Shown here in pieces: positions 9,473 through 17,684 of a stretch of 64,000 nt of DNA. The notes under the pieces were generated by a model. It saw only the letters and a program-made list of their open reading frames with translations, made no database searches and was not told the origin of the DNA. Position numbers and translations under genes: made by a program. Position 1 is the stretch's first letter. Every line of letters starts with the position of its first letter. Source of the stretch: Halorientalis salina (GTDB taxonomy: Archaea; Halobacteriota; Halobacteria; Halobacteriales; Haloarculaceae); the NCBI RefSeq assembly GCF_005049285.1, contig NZ_SOSC01000002.1, forward strand, positions 248,001-312,000, given 5' to 3'.

Positions 9473-10984
9473 TCACATGAAATCGCCGAGACCGGACTGC
9501 TGCTCGTCGTCCGCGGCTTCGGCTTCGTCGTGGTCCGCTGACGCCGCGCTATCGCCGGATTCTCCGTCCCCGTCAGTCGCACTCGCTTCCAGCGTCGCCT
9601 GACCGTCGCCGTCCTCGTCCGTCCCCTCGGACGCCTCGTCCCCGGCGTCGTCCCCGTTCTCGGAGCCCGTCGACCGCGTACTCCCTTCGAAGGCACCGCC
9701 GGAGTGTTCGACCGCGGCTTCCTCGCGGAGTCGCTCGGCGTCCTCGACGATCGACTGGACCTTGTTGGTGTCCTTGCCGGAGCCGGTGACGAAGGAGACG
9801 TGGTCGGCGTCGAGGTCGTAGCGGGCGGCCATCGCGACGGTGAGTTCCCGGTTCTTGCAGTGGTGGGTCATCACCGCGAGATGGGGCATGATCTCCCGGC
9901 GGGCCGTGGCCATGCTGACGCCGCTCTCCTCGGCGATCCCCTGAGCGATGTGGTCGCGCTTGTTCCGCGTGCCCCGGGAGCGACCGAGTTTCGACCAGTA
10001 ACTCGGCGGGCCGTAGCGCGTCCACCCGCCCTTCTCCCCGTCGCGGGCGGCCGCGACGCCGGCGGTCATGTTGTCGCCGGCGTAGCGCCAGTACGAGTAG
10101 TCCTGCGTCGCACGCACGCGCCCGAGCCAGCGGTCGGCGTTGGCCAGGAAGTCGTAGGCCCGGGCCAGTTCCGCGCCCTCGTAGTCCTTGGGCATGTTGT
10201 CCTCGATCCAGTTGATGAGGTCGTCCGGCGTCTCGTCGACGTCGTAGGACGCCTCCAGCGCCTCCTGGGCACCGGCCTTCTTGATGACCGTATCGAGGTA
10301 GTCGAAGACGCCGTTGGTCGTGTCGCGCTCGCCGGTGACCACGTGCTCTGCCCGGAGTTCCGCCCGGCCTTCGCCGAGCGCCTGCAGGTCCTTGATGGCA
10401 CCGCGCAGGTCGCCGCTGTTGGTCTGGGCTATCTGGTCGAGCGCCTCGTCCTCGAATTCGAGTCCCTCCTGTCGGCAGATGTCTCGCAGCACCGGCACGA
10501 TGGAGCGCTTGCCCACGTCGCGGAACTCGATGTCCTGGCAGGCGTTGCGCAGCGAGTTCGACATCTCGTAGTAGTCGTTGGCGATGAGGACCATCGGCTG
10601 GCCGGCCTCCTTGACGATCGAGGTCACGGCACGCGAGCCGCCGCGGTCGACGTTGCCGTGGAAGTTGTCGGCCTCGTCGACGATGATTAGCTGGCGGCCG
10701 CTCCCCCCCAGCGTCGCGTTCTTGGAGGCGCGGCCGGCCATCCGCTCGATGTCGTCTTTGGTGCGGGAGTCGCTTGCGTTGAGTTCGACGGTGTCCCACC
10801 CCATGTCGCTCGCCAGCGCGTGGGCCGCCGATGTCTTCCCGATACCGGGACTCCCGTGGACGATGACGGCCTCGCGGTGGTCGTCCCAGGTGTCGGCCCA
10901 CTTTTTGAGGGCGTCACGGGCCTTGTCGTTCCCCCGGACCTCCGCCAGCGTCGACGGACGGTACGTTTCGGTCCAGTCGCTCAT
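9473..10984 (-). CDS. rfcL: Replication factor C large subunit
   Basis: A 503-residue AAA+ ATPase of the archaeal clamp loader, which places the PCNA sliding clamp on DNA. Walker A is GSPGIGKT (residues 44-51), Walker B is LIIVDEAD (99-106), and the sensor-1 region includes LIANDYYEMS. A C-terminal collar domain follows. After about residue 420 there is a long acidic Ser/Asp/Glu linker, and the protein ends in QSGLGDFM, a plausible PCNA-interacting (PIP) motif. The acidic linker is typical of haloarchaeal homologues. Neighbouring genes are unrelated. Confidence 0.96.
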   Translation of the reverse strand: MSDWTETYRPSTLAEVRGNDKARDALKKWADTWDDHREAVIVHGSPGIGKTSAAHALASDMGWDTVELNASDSRTKDDIERMAGRASKNATLGGSGRQLIIVDEADNFHGNVDRGGSRAVTSIVKEAGQPMVLIANDYYEMSNSLRNACQDIEFRDVGKRSIVPVLRDICRQEGLEFEDEALDQIAQTNSGDLRGAIKDLQALGEGRAELRAEHVVTGERDTTNGVFDYLDTVIKKAGAQEALEASYDVDETPDDLINWIEDNMPKDYEGAELARAYDFLANADRWLGRVRATQDYSYWRYAGDNMTAGVAAARDGEKGGWTRYGPPSYWSKLGRSRGTRNKRDHIAQGIAEESGVSMATARREIMPHLAVMTHHCKNRELTVAMAARYDLDADHVSFVTGSGKDTNKVQSIVEDAERLREEAAVEHSGGAFEGSTRSTGSENGDDAGDEASEGTDEDGDGQATLEASATDGDGESGDSAASADHDEAEAADDEQQSGLGDFM

Positions 10985-11050
10985 TACCAGAGGGTGGCGC
11001 GGCCGGCGTTTAGGGATTGCGGAGCGCTACTCGTCGTCCACGAGCTGCGG

Positions 11051-11204
11051 TCAATCCTCGTCCATGATGAGCGCAAGCAGGAAATCCGTTTCAGCGTCCA
11101 GTCTCGTCCAGCGCCGTCTCACGCGCACGCTCGCGGAGTTCGTCGCTCGTCGATTCGACGTCGGCGAACTCGTCTCGGAGCGCGTCAAGCGGTCCATCAG
11201 ACAT
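11051..11204 (-). pseudogene. Small ORF, probably frameshifted
   Basis: On the minus strand an ATG at 11204 opens a 37-residue acidic frame (MSDGPLDALRDEFADVE..., stop at 11091). If one G around 11099 is removed, the frame continues from ...RARETALDET into DAETDFLLALIMDED and stops at 11051, giving 50 residues with uniform halophilic composition. Either the gene carries a 1-nt frameshift, or the second part is chance. It lies upstream of rfcL on the same strand. No family is recognised. Confidence 0.4.
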
Positions 11205-11371
11205 ACGAGGTCGTACGGTGGATCGTCGTAAAAGCGTTCCCCGCATGCACTAACTCACCCACCGTCGGTGCGCCGGACGTCACTCACGTCCTGCACTCCG
11301 AGCGGACGACCGGTGGTACGCCGGAACGCGACACGATTCGACGCAGTCGACAGGGGGAAACTAAGATTTAA

Positions 11372-11392
11372 TAACTCGACGGCGATGAGTTA
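11372..11392. promoter_or_regulatory. Palindrome at the nikR start, candidate operator
   Basis: TAACTC, nine bases, GAGTTA, ending 4 nt before the nikR ATG and overlapping the A/T-rich stretch that should serve as its TATA box. Its placement suggests autoregulation by NikR or another metal regulator; this is inference from position and symmetry only. Confidence 0.45.
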
Positions 11393-11396
11393 ATAC

Positions 11397-11816
11397 ATGA
11401 CCGTCGTCAGCGTCTCGATGCCGGACGACTTGCTCGAACGGATCGACGAGTTCGCGGAGAACCACGGCTACACCGGACGGAGCGAGGTGTTCCGGGAGGC
11501 ATCCCGGAACCTCCTCGGGGAGTTCCAGGACAAGCGACTGGAGGACCGCGAGTTGATGGCCGTCGTTACCGTCATCTTCGACTACGAGACCACGAGCGTC
11601 GAGGAGAAGATGATGCACCTGCGCCACGACCACGAGGACCTCGTGGCCTCGAACTTCCACAGCCACGTCGGCGACCACTACTGCATGGAACTGTTCGTGC
11701 TCGAAGGCGAACTCGAAGACATCTCTTCCTTCGTAGGCAAGGTTCGCGCGACGAAGGACACACTGTCGGTCGACTACTCGGTGTTGCCGGTCGACGACAT
11801 CGGAATGTTCTCCTGA
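11397..11816 (+). CDS. nikR: NikR-family nickel-responsive regulator
   Basis: A 139-residue protein. The N-terminus is a ribbon-helix-helix DNA-binding domain ([19 protein letters not shown], then [14 protein letters not shown]). An ACT-like metal-sensing domain follows. The four ligands of the high-affinity nickel site of E. coli NikR have exact counterparts at the same spacing: His77, His88, His90 and Cys96. It probably represses metal uptake when nickel is bound. It sits ahead of the znuABC-type operon on the same strand, 297 bases away, so that importer may be among its targets. Confidence 0.93.
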   Translation: MTVVSVSMPDDLLERIDEFAENHGYTGRSEVFREASRNLLGEFQDKRLEDRELMAVVTVIFDYETTSVEEKMMHLRHDHEDLVASNFHSHVGDHYCMELFVLEGELEDISSFVGKVRATKDTLSVDYSVLPVDDIGMFS

Positions 11817-11885
11817 TCGGCAGTCGCATCGTCGCTCCGTCGTCGTGCCGTAAGGTAGTAATAGGCAAATATATCTTGATTTTTG

Positions 11886-11911
11886 TATTAAATTAGTTAT
11901 TTTGATTAATA
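11886..11911. promoter_or_regulatory. AT-rich inverted repeat between nikR and the importer operon
   Basis: TATTAA and TTAATA separated by 14 bases, inside an unusually AT-rich stretch (about 11850-11915) of the gap that separates nikR from znuA. It could be a second regulator site, or the AT-rich tail of a terminator after nikR. No coding sequence is seen in this gap. Confidence 0.3.
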
Positions 11912-12082
11912 ATCGGTGGGCGCCCGGCAAACTCGTTTGCGACCGCCTATCGTAGCTGACCTCGATGGCCGAGCATTCGGTTACCGTAACAAAGTCGTAT
12001 TTGACGGCCTCTGAATCGGATTGGGGACAACATCCCTCCTAGACTCGGCACTGAACGACGGCCTTATCGCGAACCACAGTTG

Positions 12083-12110
12083 TTATTAGAAATGGCTACA
12101 GTATTAATAA
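12083..12110. promoter_or_regulatory. Palindrome TTATTA-N16-TAATAA at the znuA promoter
   Basis: Perfect 6-bp half-sites 16 bases apart, ending 3 nt before the znuA ATG. The left half overlaps the expected TATA box position for a leaderless transcript. The 16-base spacing equals that of the E. coli NikR operator, though the half-site sequence differs. Confidence 0.4.
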
Positions 12111-12113
12111 TAT

Positions 12114-13139
12114 ATGCCAAAACTCACGCGTCGAGAAACAATCGTAGCGTCAGCAGGACTGCTCACGACGGGCGCACTCTCGGGGTGTCTCTCCAGGGAG
12201 GGCTCCGCGACGGGAACGACGGCGCAGGCGTCCTTTCACGTCTTCGGGGACTTCGCCGCGAAGGTCGCCGGTGACGCGGCGACGGCGGAGACGCTCGTCC
12301 CATTGGGTCAGCACGGCCACGGCTGGGAACCCGGACCGCGGATTCAGGGCGACGTGTTGGACGCGGACCTGTTCGTCCACGGGATGGAAGGGTTCCAGCC
12401 CTGGGCCGACGACATCGTCACGTCCATCGAGAGCGACGACGCTGCGGTCGTCCCCGTCTCGGCGGCCGATGGGATCGACCTATCCGCACCCGGCGAACAT
12501 GATACCCACGAGGGAGAAAATGAGGACGAACACGACGGCGAAGAGAGTCCTGGGGAGCACAACGAGAGCGAACAGCGCGACGACGGACACGACCACGCGG
12601 AGGGGGCAGACCCGCACTTCTGGCTCGATCCGATTCGAGCCAAGCAGGCCGTCGCCACCATTCGGGCGGGATTCGTGAACGTGGACGGCGACAACGCGGA
12701 CGCCTACGCGGCGAACGCCGAGGCGTACCGCTCGGACCTGGACGACCTTCACGAAACCATCGAAGAGAGCCTGGCGACGGCCTCGAAGGACGTAGTCCTC
12801 GTCGCCGGCCATAACGCGTTCGGCTATCTCGGTGCCCGCTACGGCTTCGAGGTGAAGACGCTGACCGACGTGTCCCCGGACGACACGCCGACGGCCCGGG
12901 ACATCGAAGCCGCTCAGCACGTCGTCGACGAACACGACATCGAGTACATCTGTGCGGACCCCCTGGAATCACAGCAGGCCGCCGAACAACTGCGCGAGGA
13001 GACGGCCGCGACCGAGATACTCCCGTTGACTTCCATCCCGGGCCAGACCGACGAGTGGGACGAGAAGGGGTGGGGCTACGCCGAAGTAATGCAACAGGTG
13101 AACCTGCCGACGCTCGAAGCCGCACTGGACGTCTCATGA
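12114..13139 (+). CDS. znuA: ZnuA-like metal-binding lipoprotein of an ABC importer
   Basis: A 341-residue precursor. Twin arginines (TRRETI) and the lipobox ALSGC (Cys25) indicate Tat export and lipid anchoring. The cluster A-I metal-binding fold has a metal-ligand candidate His at LGQHGHG, a His/Asp/Glu-rich loop at about residues 129-161 typical of zinc-binding ZnuA, and DPHFWLDP just after it. It delivers a divalent metal, most likely Zn2+, to the ZnuBC transporter encoded directly downstream. The start is leaderless and preceded by a palindrome. The stop overlaps the znuC start as ATGA. Confidence 0.9.
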   Translation: MPKLTRRETIVASAGLLTTGALSGCLSREGSATGTTAQASFHVFGDFAAKVAGDAATAETLVPLGQHGHGWEPGPRIQGDVLDADLFVHGMEGFQPWADDIVTSIESDDAAVVPVSAADGIDLSAPGEHDTHEGENEDEHDGEESPGEHNESEQRDDGHDHAEGADPHFWLDPIRAKQAVATIRAGFVNVDGDNADAYAANAEAYRSDLDDLHETIEESLATASKDVVLVAGHNAFGYLGARYGFEVKTLTDVSPDDTPTARDIEAAQHVVDEHDIEYICADPLESQQAAEQLREETAATEILPLTSIPGQTDEWDEKGWGYAEVMQQVNLPTLEAALDVS

Positions 13140-13897
13140 GCGGCGCAGAATCGGGCCCGGAACCAGTGGTCGAGGTCGCAGACGTGGACTTCGGCTTCGG
13201 CGAGCGGCCCGTCCTCGCGGACGTTTCGTTGACCGTCGACCCGGGCGCGTTCCTCGGGTTGGTCGGTCCGAACGGATCGGGAAAGACGACGCTCGTCGAG
13301 TTGCTGCTGGGGCTCCGGCGGCCGGATACAGGAACGGTGACGCTGTTCGGCGAACCGGCCCACGAGTTCGACGACGGGGAGCGGGTCGGCTACGTCGCCC
13401 AGCACGCCACCGCGGCGGCCGGGCGCATGCCAGTGACGGTGCGGGAAGCCGTCGCGATGGGCCGATACCCGCATCGACTCGTCGGTCGGTTCTCCGCTGC
13501 GGACCGTCGGGCCATCGACGACGCACTCGACCGCGTCGACGTGGCCGACCTGGCCGACCGACGGGTGGGAAACCTCTCGGGCGGCCAGCGCCAGCGGGTC
13601 TTCATCGCCCGCGCGCTCGCGGCCGAGGCCGACCTGCTCGTGCTCGACGAGCCGACGGTCGGCGTCGACGCCGAGTCCCGCGAGCGGTTCTACGACCTCC
13701 TCCACGAACTCAACGACGAGGGACTCACCATCGTCCTCATCGAACACGACATCGGCGTGGTGACGACCCACGCCAGCGAGATCGCCTGTCTGAACCGCGA
13801 ACTGTACTTCCACGGCGACCCGGAGACGTTCGTCGAGACGAACGCCCTCGCCGACGCCTACGGCACCAATCAAGCCCCGGTCCACCATGGTCACTGA
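13136..13897 (+). CDS. znuC: ZnuC-like ATP-binding subunit
   Basis: A 253-residue ABC ATPase. Walker A is GPNGSGKT (44-51), the Q-loop is in VGYVAQH, the signature is LSGGQ (147-151), Walker B is LLVLDEP (167-173), and the H-loop is LIEHD. It powers the metal importer. The ATG at 13136, overlapping the znuA stop by 4 nt, is chosen because the longer upstream frame lies entirely inside znuA. Its last 11 nt overlap the permease gene. Confidence 0.95.
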   Translation: MSGAESGPEPVVEVADVDFGFGERPVLADVSLTVDPGAFLGLVGPNGSGKTTLVELLLGLRRPDTGTVTLFGEPAHEFDDGERVGYVAQHATAAAGRMPVTVREAVAMGRYPHRLVGRFSAADRRAIDDALDRVDVADLADRRVGNLSGGQRQRVFIARALAAEADLLVLDEPTVGVDAESRERFYDLLHELNDEGLTIVLIEHDIGVVTTHASEIACLNRELYFHGDPETFVETNALADAYGTNQAPVHHGH

Positions 13898-14909
13898 GAT
13901 GTCCCCGACACCGCTCCAGTCCGCGGTCACCGACCCCATCAGCGGTGCGTTCGACTGGTTCCTCGTCGAGGTGTGGGGCCGGCTCCTGGCCGAACTGAGC
14001 GGCGCGCTCGGCGTTGGGATGCTCGAGTACCCGTTCATGCAGCGAGCGTACCTGGCGGCGATCTGTATCGGGATCATCGGCCCGCTGGTCGGGGCCTTCC
14101 TGGTCCACCGCGAGATCTCGATGATCGCGGACACGCTCGCCCATACCGCCTTCGCGGGGGTCGCGGTCGGACTCTTCCTGAACAGCGTGCTCGAACTGGG
14201 CCTGTCGCCCATCGGGACGGCCTTCGTCGTCGCCGTCGCCACGGCGCTGCTCGTCGAGTTGCTGGTCCAGCACGGCGACGTGACGACCGACACCTCGCTG
14301 GCGATGGTCCTGACCGGCGGGTTCGCACTCGGGAGCGTCCTCATCTCGGCGACCGAGGGGGGAATCGCCGTGGGTATCAACGCCTACCTGTTCGGCTCGC
14401 TCGCGACCGTCTCGAAGGCCAACGTCGGGCTGCTGGTGGTGATGACGCTGCTGGTCTCCGTGGTCGTCGCGATCTCCTACCGACCGTTGCTGTATGTCAC
14501 CTTCGACCCGACGGCGGCGCGAGTGGCCGGCATCAGCGTCGCGTGGTTCAACCGACTGATGACCGTGCTGACGGCGCTGGTCGTCGTCAGCGCCATGCAG
14601 ATCATGGGCGTCATCCTCGTGGCCGCGCTGCTCGTTATCCCCGTCGCCACCGTCGACGGGGCCCGCAGTTTCAGGCGCTCGCTCCTCGCCGGCGTGGTCG
14701 CCGCCGAGATCGGCGCAGTGCTGGGAATCTCCATCGCGTACCAGTACCGCCTCGCGGCCGGCGGGACCATCGTCCTGACGGCGATCGGCCTCTATCTCGT
14801 CGTTCGCGTGGGCGGACGCTTCGTCCCCCGCCGTCTCGCGGCCGGCGGAACGACACCGGCGGGGGACCGGACTCCCCAGCCGAAAGCCGACGGTGGGGAC
14901 GAGGACTGA
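13887..14909 (+). CDS. znuB: ZnuB-like metal ABC transporter permease
   Basis: A 340-residue integral membrane protein of the ABC-3 family with eight or so hydrophobic segments. It includes the family block GAFLVHREISMIADTLAHTAFAGVAVGLFL, the segment conserved in Zn/Mn permeases. With ZnuA and ZnuC it completes a high-affinity Zn2+ (or Mn2+) importer, translated as one overlapping operon. The N-terminus could begin at 13887 or at the second ATG (13899). Confidence 0.94.
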   Translation: MVTEMSPTPLQSAVTDPISGAFDWFLVEVWGRLLAELSGALGVGMLEYPFMQRAYLAAICIGIIGPLVGAFLVHREISMIADTLAHTAFAGVAVGLFLNSVLELGLSPIGTAFVVAVATALLVELLVQHGDVTTDTSLAMVLTGGFALGSVLISATEGGIAVGINAYLFGSLATVSKANVGLLVVMTLLVSVVVAISYRPLLYVTFDPTAARVAGISVAWFNRLMTVLTALVVVSAMQIMGVILVAALLVIPVATVDGARSFRRSLLAGVVAAEIGAVLGISIAYQYRLAAGGTIVLTAIGLYLVVRVGGRFVPRRLAAGGTTPAGDRTPQPKADGGDED

Positions 14910-14917
14910 GACGCAGT

Positions 14918-15550
14918 TTATATCTCCTCCCGGAGGCGTCCGCCGACGACGACGAGGCTCGTCAGCACGAGCAGAAGTTGCCAACCGGCCTGTGCGACGG
15001 GGAACACCCGGCGGACGTTCTCCGGTTCCGCACCGCGTGTCGGGTCGACGCCGCTGTTGACGTGGACCTCCTCGGTCGAGCCGAGTTGTTTGGCCTCGAC
15101 GGTCCCGCCGTCGAGTTCGACGAACGTCTGAACGAACCCCTGGTGGTTCGAGAGGATCGCTTTCCCGTTCACCTCGTAGAACTGATCGTGGAGCGGATAC
15201 ATCGGGTTCGCACCGCTCGTAAAGAGGTCCAGCCCGACGGCGGCGAAGGCAAAGGCCACGACGGCCGTCCAGGCGACCGTCGATCCGTGCTGGCCGAACC
15301 GCGCCCGGAGCAGCGACGACTCGCGGACTCGCGTGTCGTAGGCGACGATCCCGGCGACCGCCAGCGGGAGCAAGAGCGTATGGAAGGCGGCCCGATGCGT
15401 TCCAGGGATGACCATTCCGACGAACACGTCGAAATCGGCGAGGGCGACGACGGCGAGGACGACCGCGAGGCTCCGCAGCGAGAAGGCCGTGCCAAGCAGT
15501 CCGGCGGCGATCAGTCCAGCGAGTGCGAGATGCACTACCGTGGAGGGCAT
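14918..15550 (-). CDS. Membrane-bound metal-dependent hydrolase (YdjM/DUF457 type)
   Basis: A 210-residue membrane protein beginning MPSTVVHLALAGLIAAGLLG. His9 in the first helix, the DFDVF segment at the end of helix two and the HRAAFHT motif that follows are the conserved pattern of the LexA-binding/YdjM (DUF457) family, predicted zinc-dependent hydrolases in the membrane. The remaining helices and an external domain (from ANPMYPLHDQFYEVNG) follow. I prefer the ATG at 15550 because the 34 residues that could precede it are Arg-rich and non-halophilic. Confidence 0.8.
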   Translation of the reverse strand: MPSTVVHLALAGLIAAGLLGTAFSLRSLAVVLAVVALADFDVFVGMVIPGTHRAAFHTLLLPLAVAGIVAYDTRVRESSLLRARFGQHGSTVAWTAVVAFAFAAVGLDLFTSGANPMYPLHDQFYEVNGKAILSNHQGFVQTFVELDGGTVEAKQLGSTEEVHVNSGVDPTRGAEPENVRRVFPVAQAGWQLLLVLTSLVVVGGRLREEI

Positions 15551-15674
15551 GCCACGGATTGTGGGGCCGACAGCCACAAATCGTTTCCGGCAAGTGTTTC
15601 CGGACCGTCGGTGACGCTTCACCGAGAGATCGGTGTCGATACGCTTTTCCATCGGACGGGAGAGGGAAATCTAC

Positions 15675-16382
15675 ATGGCTCGTGGCCCCCGTCGCGAACT
15701 CGCCGAGAAGATTGCCGGCGAGATCACGCTCAGCGAGGACCCTGGTGCCACTCTCCGGAAGTGGCGTTCGGACTTCGACGTCTCCCAGACCGAACTCGCC
15801 GACCGGCTCGACGTCTCCTCGTCGGTCGTCTCCGACTACGAGAGCGGCCGGCGCGCGAGTCCGGGTATCGGCATCGTCAACCGCGTCGTGACCGCACTGC
15901 TCGACATCGACGAGCACCGCGGCGGCGGGCGCATCCGCCAGCACGCCCGCGTGCTCTCGGCCGGCTTCGAGAGCGACATCGTCCACGACCTCCGCGAGTA
16001 CCCCGCGACGATCCCGATCGAACGCTACTACGACGCCATCGACGCGACCGAGATCGTCCGGGGTAACCAGGACACCGTCGCCGGCCACACCGTCATCGAC
16101 AGCATCGAGGCCATCACGCGCCTCTCCAGCGAGGAGTTCTACCGCCTGTACGGACAATCGACCAACCGCGCACTGGTGTTTACGAGCGTCACCCGCGGCG
16201 AGTCACCGCTGGTCGCCATGCGCGTGGTCACGCCGACGCCCAACGCCGTCGTCCTCCACGACATCGAGGAGGACGAACTCTGGGAACACGCGCCGGCGCT
16301 GGCCCGCGTCGACGGCTTCTCGCTGGCCGTCACGACGGCGGATCTGCCGACGATGCTGGAGAACCTGGCCGAACTGCCCTAA
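15675..16382 (+). CDS. XRE-type HTH transcriptional regulator with C-terminal ligand domain
   Basis: A 235-residue protein. A Cro/C1-type helix-turn-helix at about residues 30-60 reads RSDFDVSQTELADRLDVSSSVVSDYESGRR, the classic Q/S/V/Y pattern. The domain after residue 95 (about 140 residues, ending NLAELP) is typical of an archaeal arCOG-type XRE regulator family whose ligand I do not know. The start MARGPRRELAEKIAG at 15675 is chosen over an upstream extension. It converges with the metalloprotease gene, the two stop codons overlapping by 4 nt. Confidence 0.85.
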   Translation: MARGPRRELAEKIAGEITLSEDPGATLRKWRSDFDVSQTELADRLDVSSSVVSDYESGRRASPGIGIVNRVVTALLDIDEHRGGGRIRQHARVLSAGFESDIVHDLREYPATIPIERYYDAIDATEIVRGNQDTVAGHTVIDSIEAITRLSSEEFYRLYGQSTNRALVFTSVTRGESPLVAMRVVTPTPNAVVLHDIEEDELWEHAPALARVDGFSLAVTTADLPTMLENLAELP

Positions 16383-17542
16383 CAGAGGTTTCGCTGGTAG
16401 TAGCCCGACCCGGCGAACCCGTTTTCTTCGATGTAGCGCGCCGTCGTATCCGAGAGGTGCTCCTCGGCGGGGTCCGTCGACGGCGTGAGCCAGCCGTCCT
16501 CCGTGTGGCCGACCGGTGCCGCGACGTTGTGGAGCAGTTCGTGCGTGATGACGTGAACGCGCTTCGAGACGTTGCCGTCGTAGCCGCTGCGGTTGTCCTC
16601 GACGACCGACGCGAACCCTGGGCTGTCCGCGACGCCGGCGGTTCCGGACTCGCGGACGTCACCGATCACGACCTGGTGATAGCGGCAGGCCCGCTGCCCG
16701 AGGTACCGGTCGGTGTAGTACTGGTGGATCGCCGCCGATTCGGAGCCGTTGACCGAGACCTGCGTGCCGAGTCCGCCGCCCCGCGGCGGACTGTCGGAGA
16801 TGTGAACGGCGATCCCGGTCGATCCGTCCGGGTTTTCGACCGGCATCTCGCGCCAGACCCGCCGAAGCTGTTCCTTTTCGGTCTCCGAGAGCGGATAGGT
16901 CCCGCCACCGTAGTTCACCTGCACGTACAGGTCCATCCGGTCGGGGTCGGCATCCGAGAGCGCGACGCCGTCCGGGGTCTCGCCGGCCCGTTCCCACCCG
17001 TCCCGCAACCGGTCACCGTCGGCGTCCGGACTGGGCCGGTCGTAGGCGTTGACGTCTGCCAGCGCCTCGCCCCCGCCGGCCGTCGTGGTGTCGCCGTTCA
17101 GGACCGACAGCGCCTGGGCCTGGTTGTCGACGAGGTCCTCGGAACTCCCCCCGTCGAGCTCGCCGAGGACGTACGGGAGCCCCCAGACCGACCCGAAGAG
17201 GAAGGCGGTTATCAGGCCCATACCCACGATGACCTTGCCGATCGGCGTACTGGGCATCACGAACTCGTAAGCGCGTTTCGTGCGCGGCCCGCCGAGTTTC
17301 AACAGCGTGTAGAGCACGCGGCCGACCGAGATCGCGATCAGGATCGACACGACCGTCGTGACGAGGAAGACGATGCTGAGAAACAGCGGGCGCGGGAGGG
17401 TCGCGTCCGCCCACAGAATCCCGTCGACGATGAGCGTCGTTCCCGGCGAGAGGATTCGAGACACTCGGCTCGGGACGACCGCGTACGCGACGCCGACGGC
17501 GAGGAGGACTCCGACCGACACCTTCTCCGCGAGGGTGGCCAT
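16379..17542 (-). CDS. Membrane-anchored putative zinc metalloprotease
   Basis: A 387-residue protein with three hydrophobic segments in the first 127 residues and an extracellular C-terminal domain. That domain contains HELLHNVAAPVGH (HExxH at 334-338 with a further His at 346), the core of a zincin-type metallopeptidase. Before it lies SPDADGDRLRDGWE and SDADPDRMDLYVQVN, an Asp-rich segment like calcium-binding thrombospondin-type repeats. No close family is recognised; I infer secreted-side, membrane-tethered proteolysis. It is not obviously in an operon. Confidence 0.7.
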   Translation of the reverse strand: MATLAEKVSVGVLLAVGVAYAVVPSRVSRILSPGTTLIVDGILWADATLPRPLFLSIVFLVTTVVSILIAISVGRVLYTLLKLGGPRTKRAYEFVMPSTPIGKVIVGMGLITAFLFGSVWGLPYVLGELDGGSSEDLVDNQAQALSVLNGDTTTAGGGEALADVNAYDRPSPDADGDRLRDGWERAGETPDGVALSDADPDRMDLYVQVNYGGGTYPLSETEKEQLRRVWREMPVENPDGSTGIAVHISDSPPRGGGLGTQVSVNGSESAAIHQYYTDRYLGQRACRYHQVVIGDVRESGTAGVADSPGFASVVEDNRSGYDGNVSKRVHVITHELLHNVAAPVGHTEDGWLTPSTDPAEEHLSDTTARYIEENGFAGSGYYQRNLC

Positions 17543-17684
17543 GTCACCCTCTAAATTCCCATCCGATTTGAATCTTCTCGCCGACTGTTCGAAGAATTAT
17601 GATTTTCGCCAGAAGGCGGCGGAGCCGTCCGAGAGAGGAGTCAGCCGCCCGTCTGACGGCCGATTGGCCCCGACTACGATCCCG

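Noticed and set aside
13973-16066. 697-codon plus-strand frame overlapping znuB
   Set aside because: Arg-rich out-of-frame product, while the znuB frame is clearly real.
13737-16157. 806-codon minus-strand frame across znuC, znuB and the hydrolase
   Set aside because: It overlaps several well-supported genes and has no recognisable domain.
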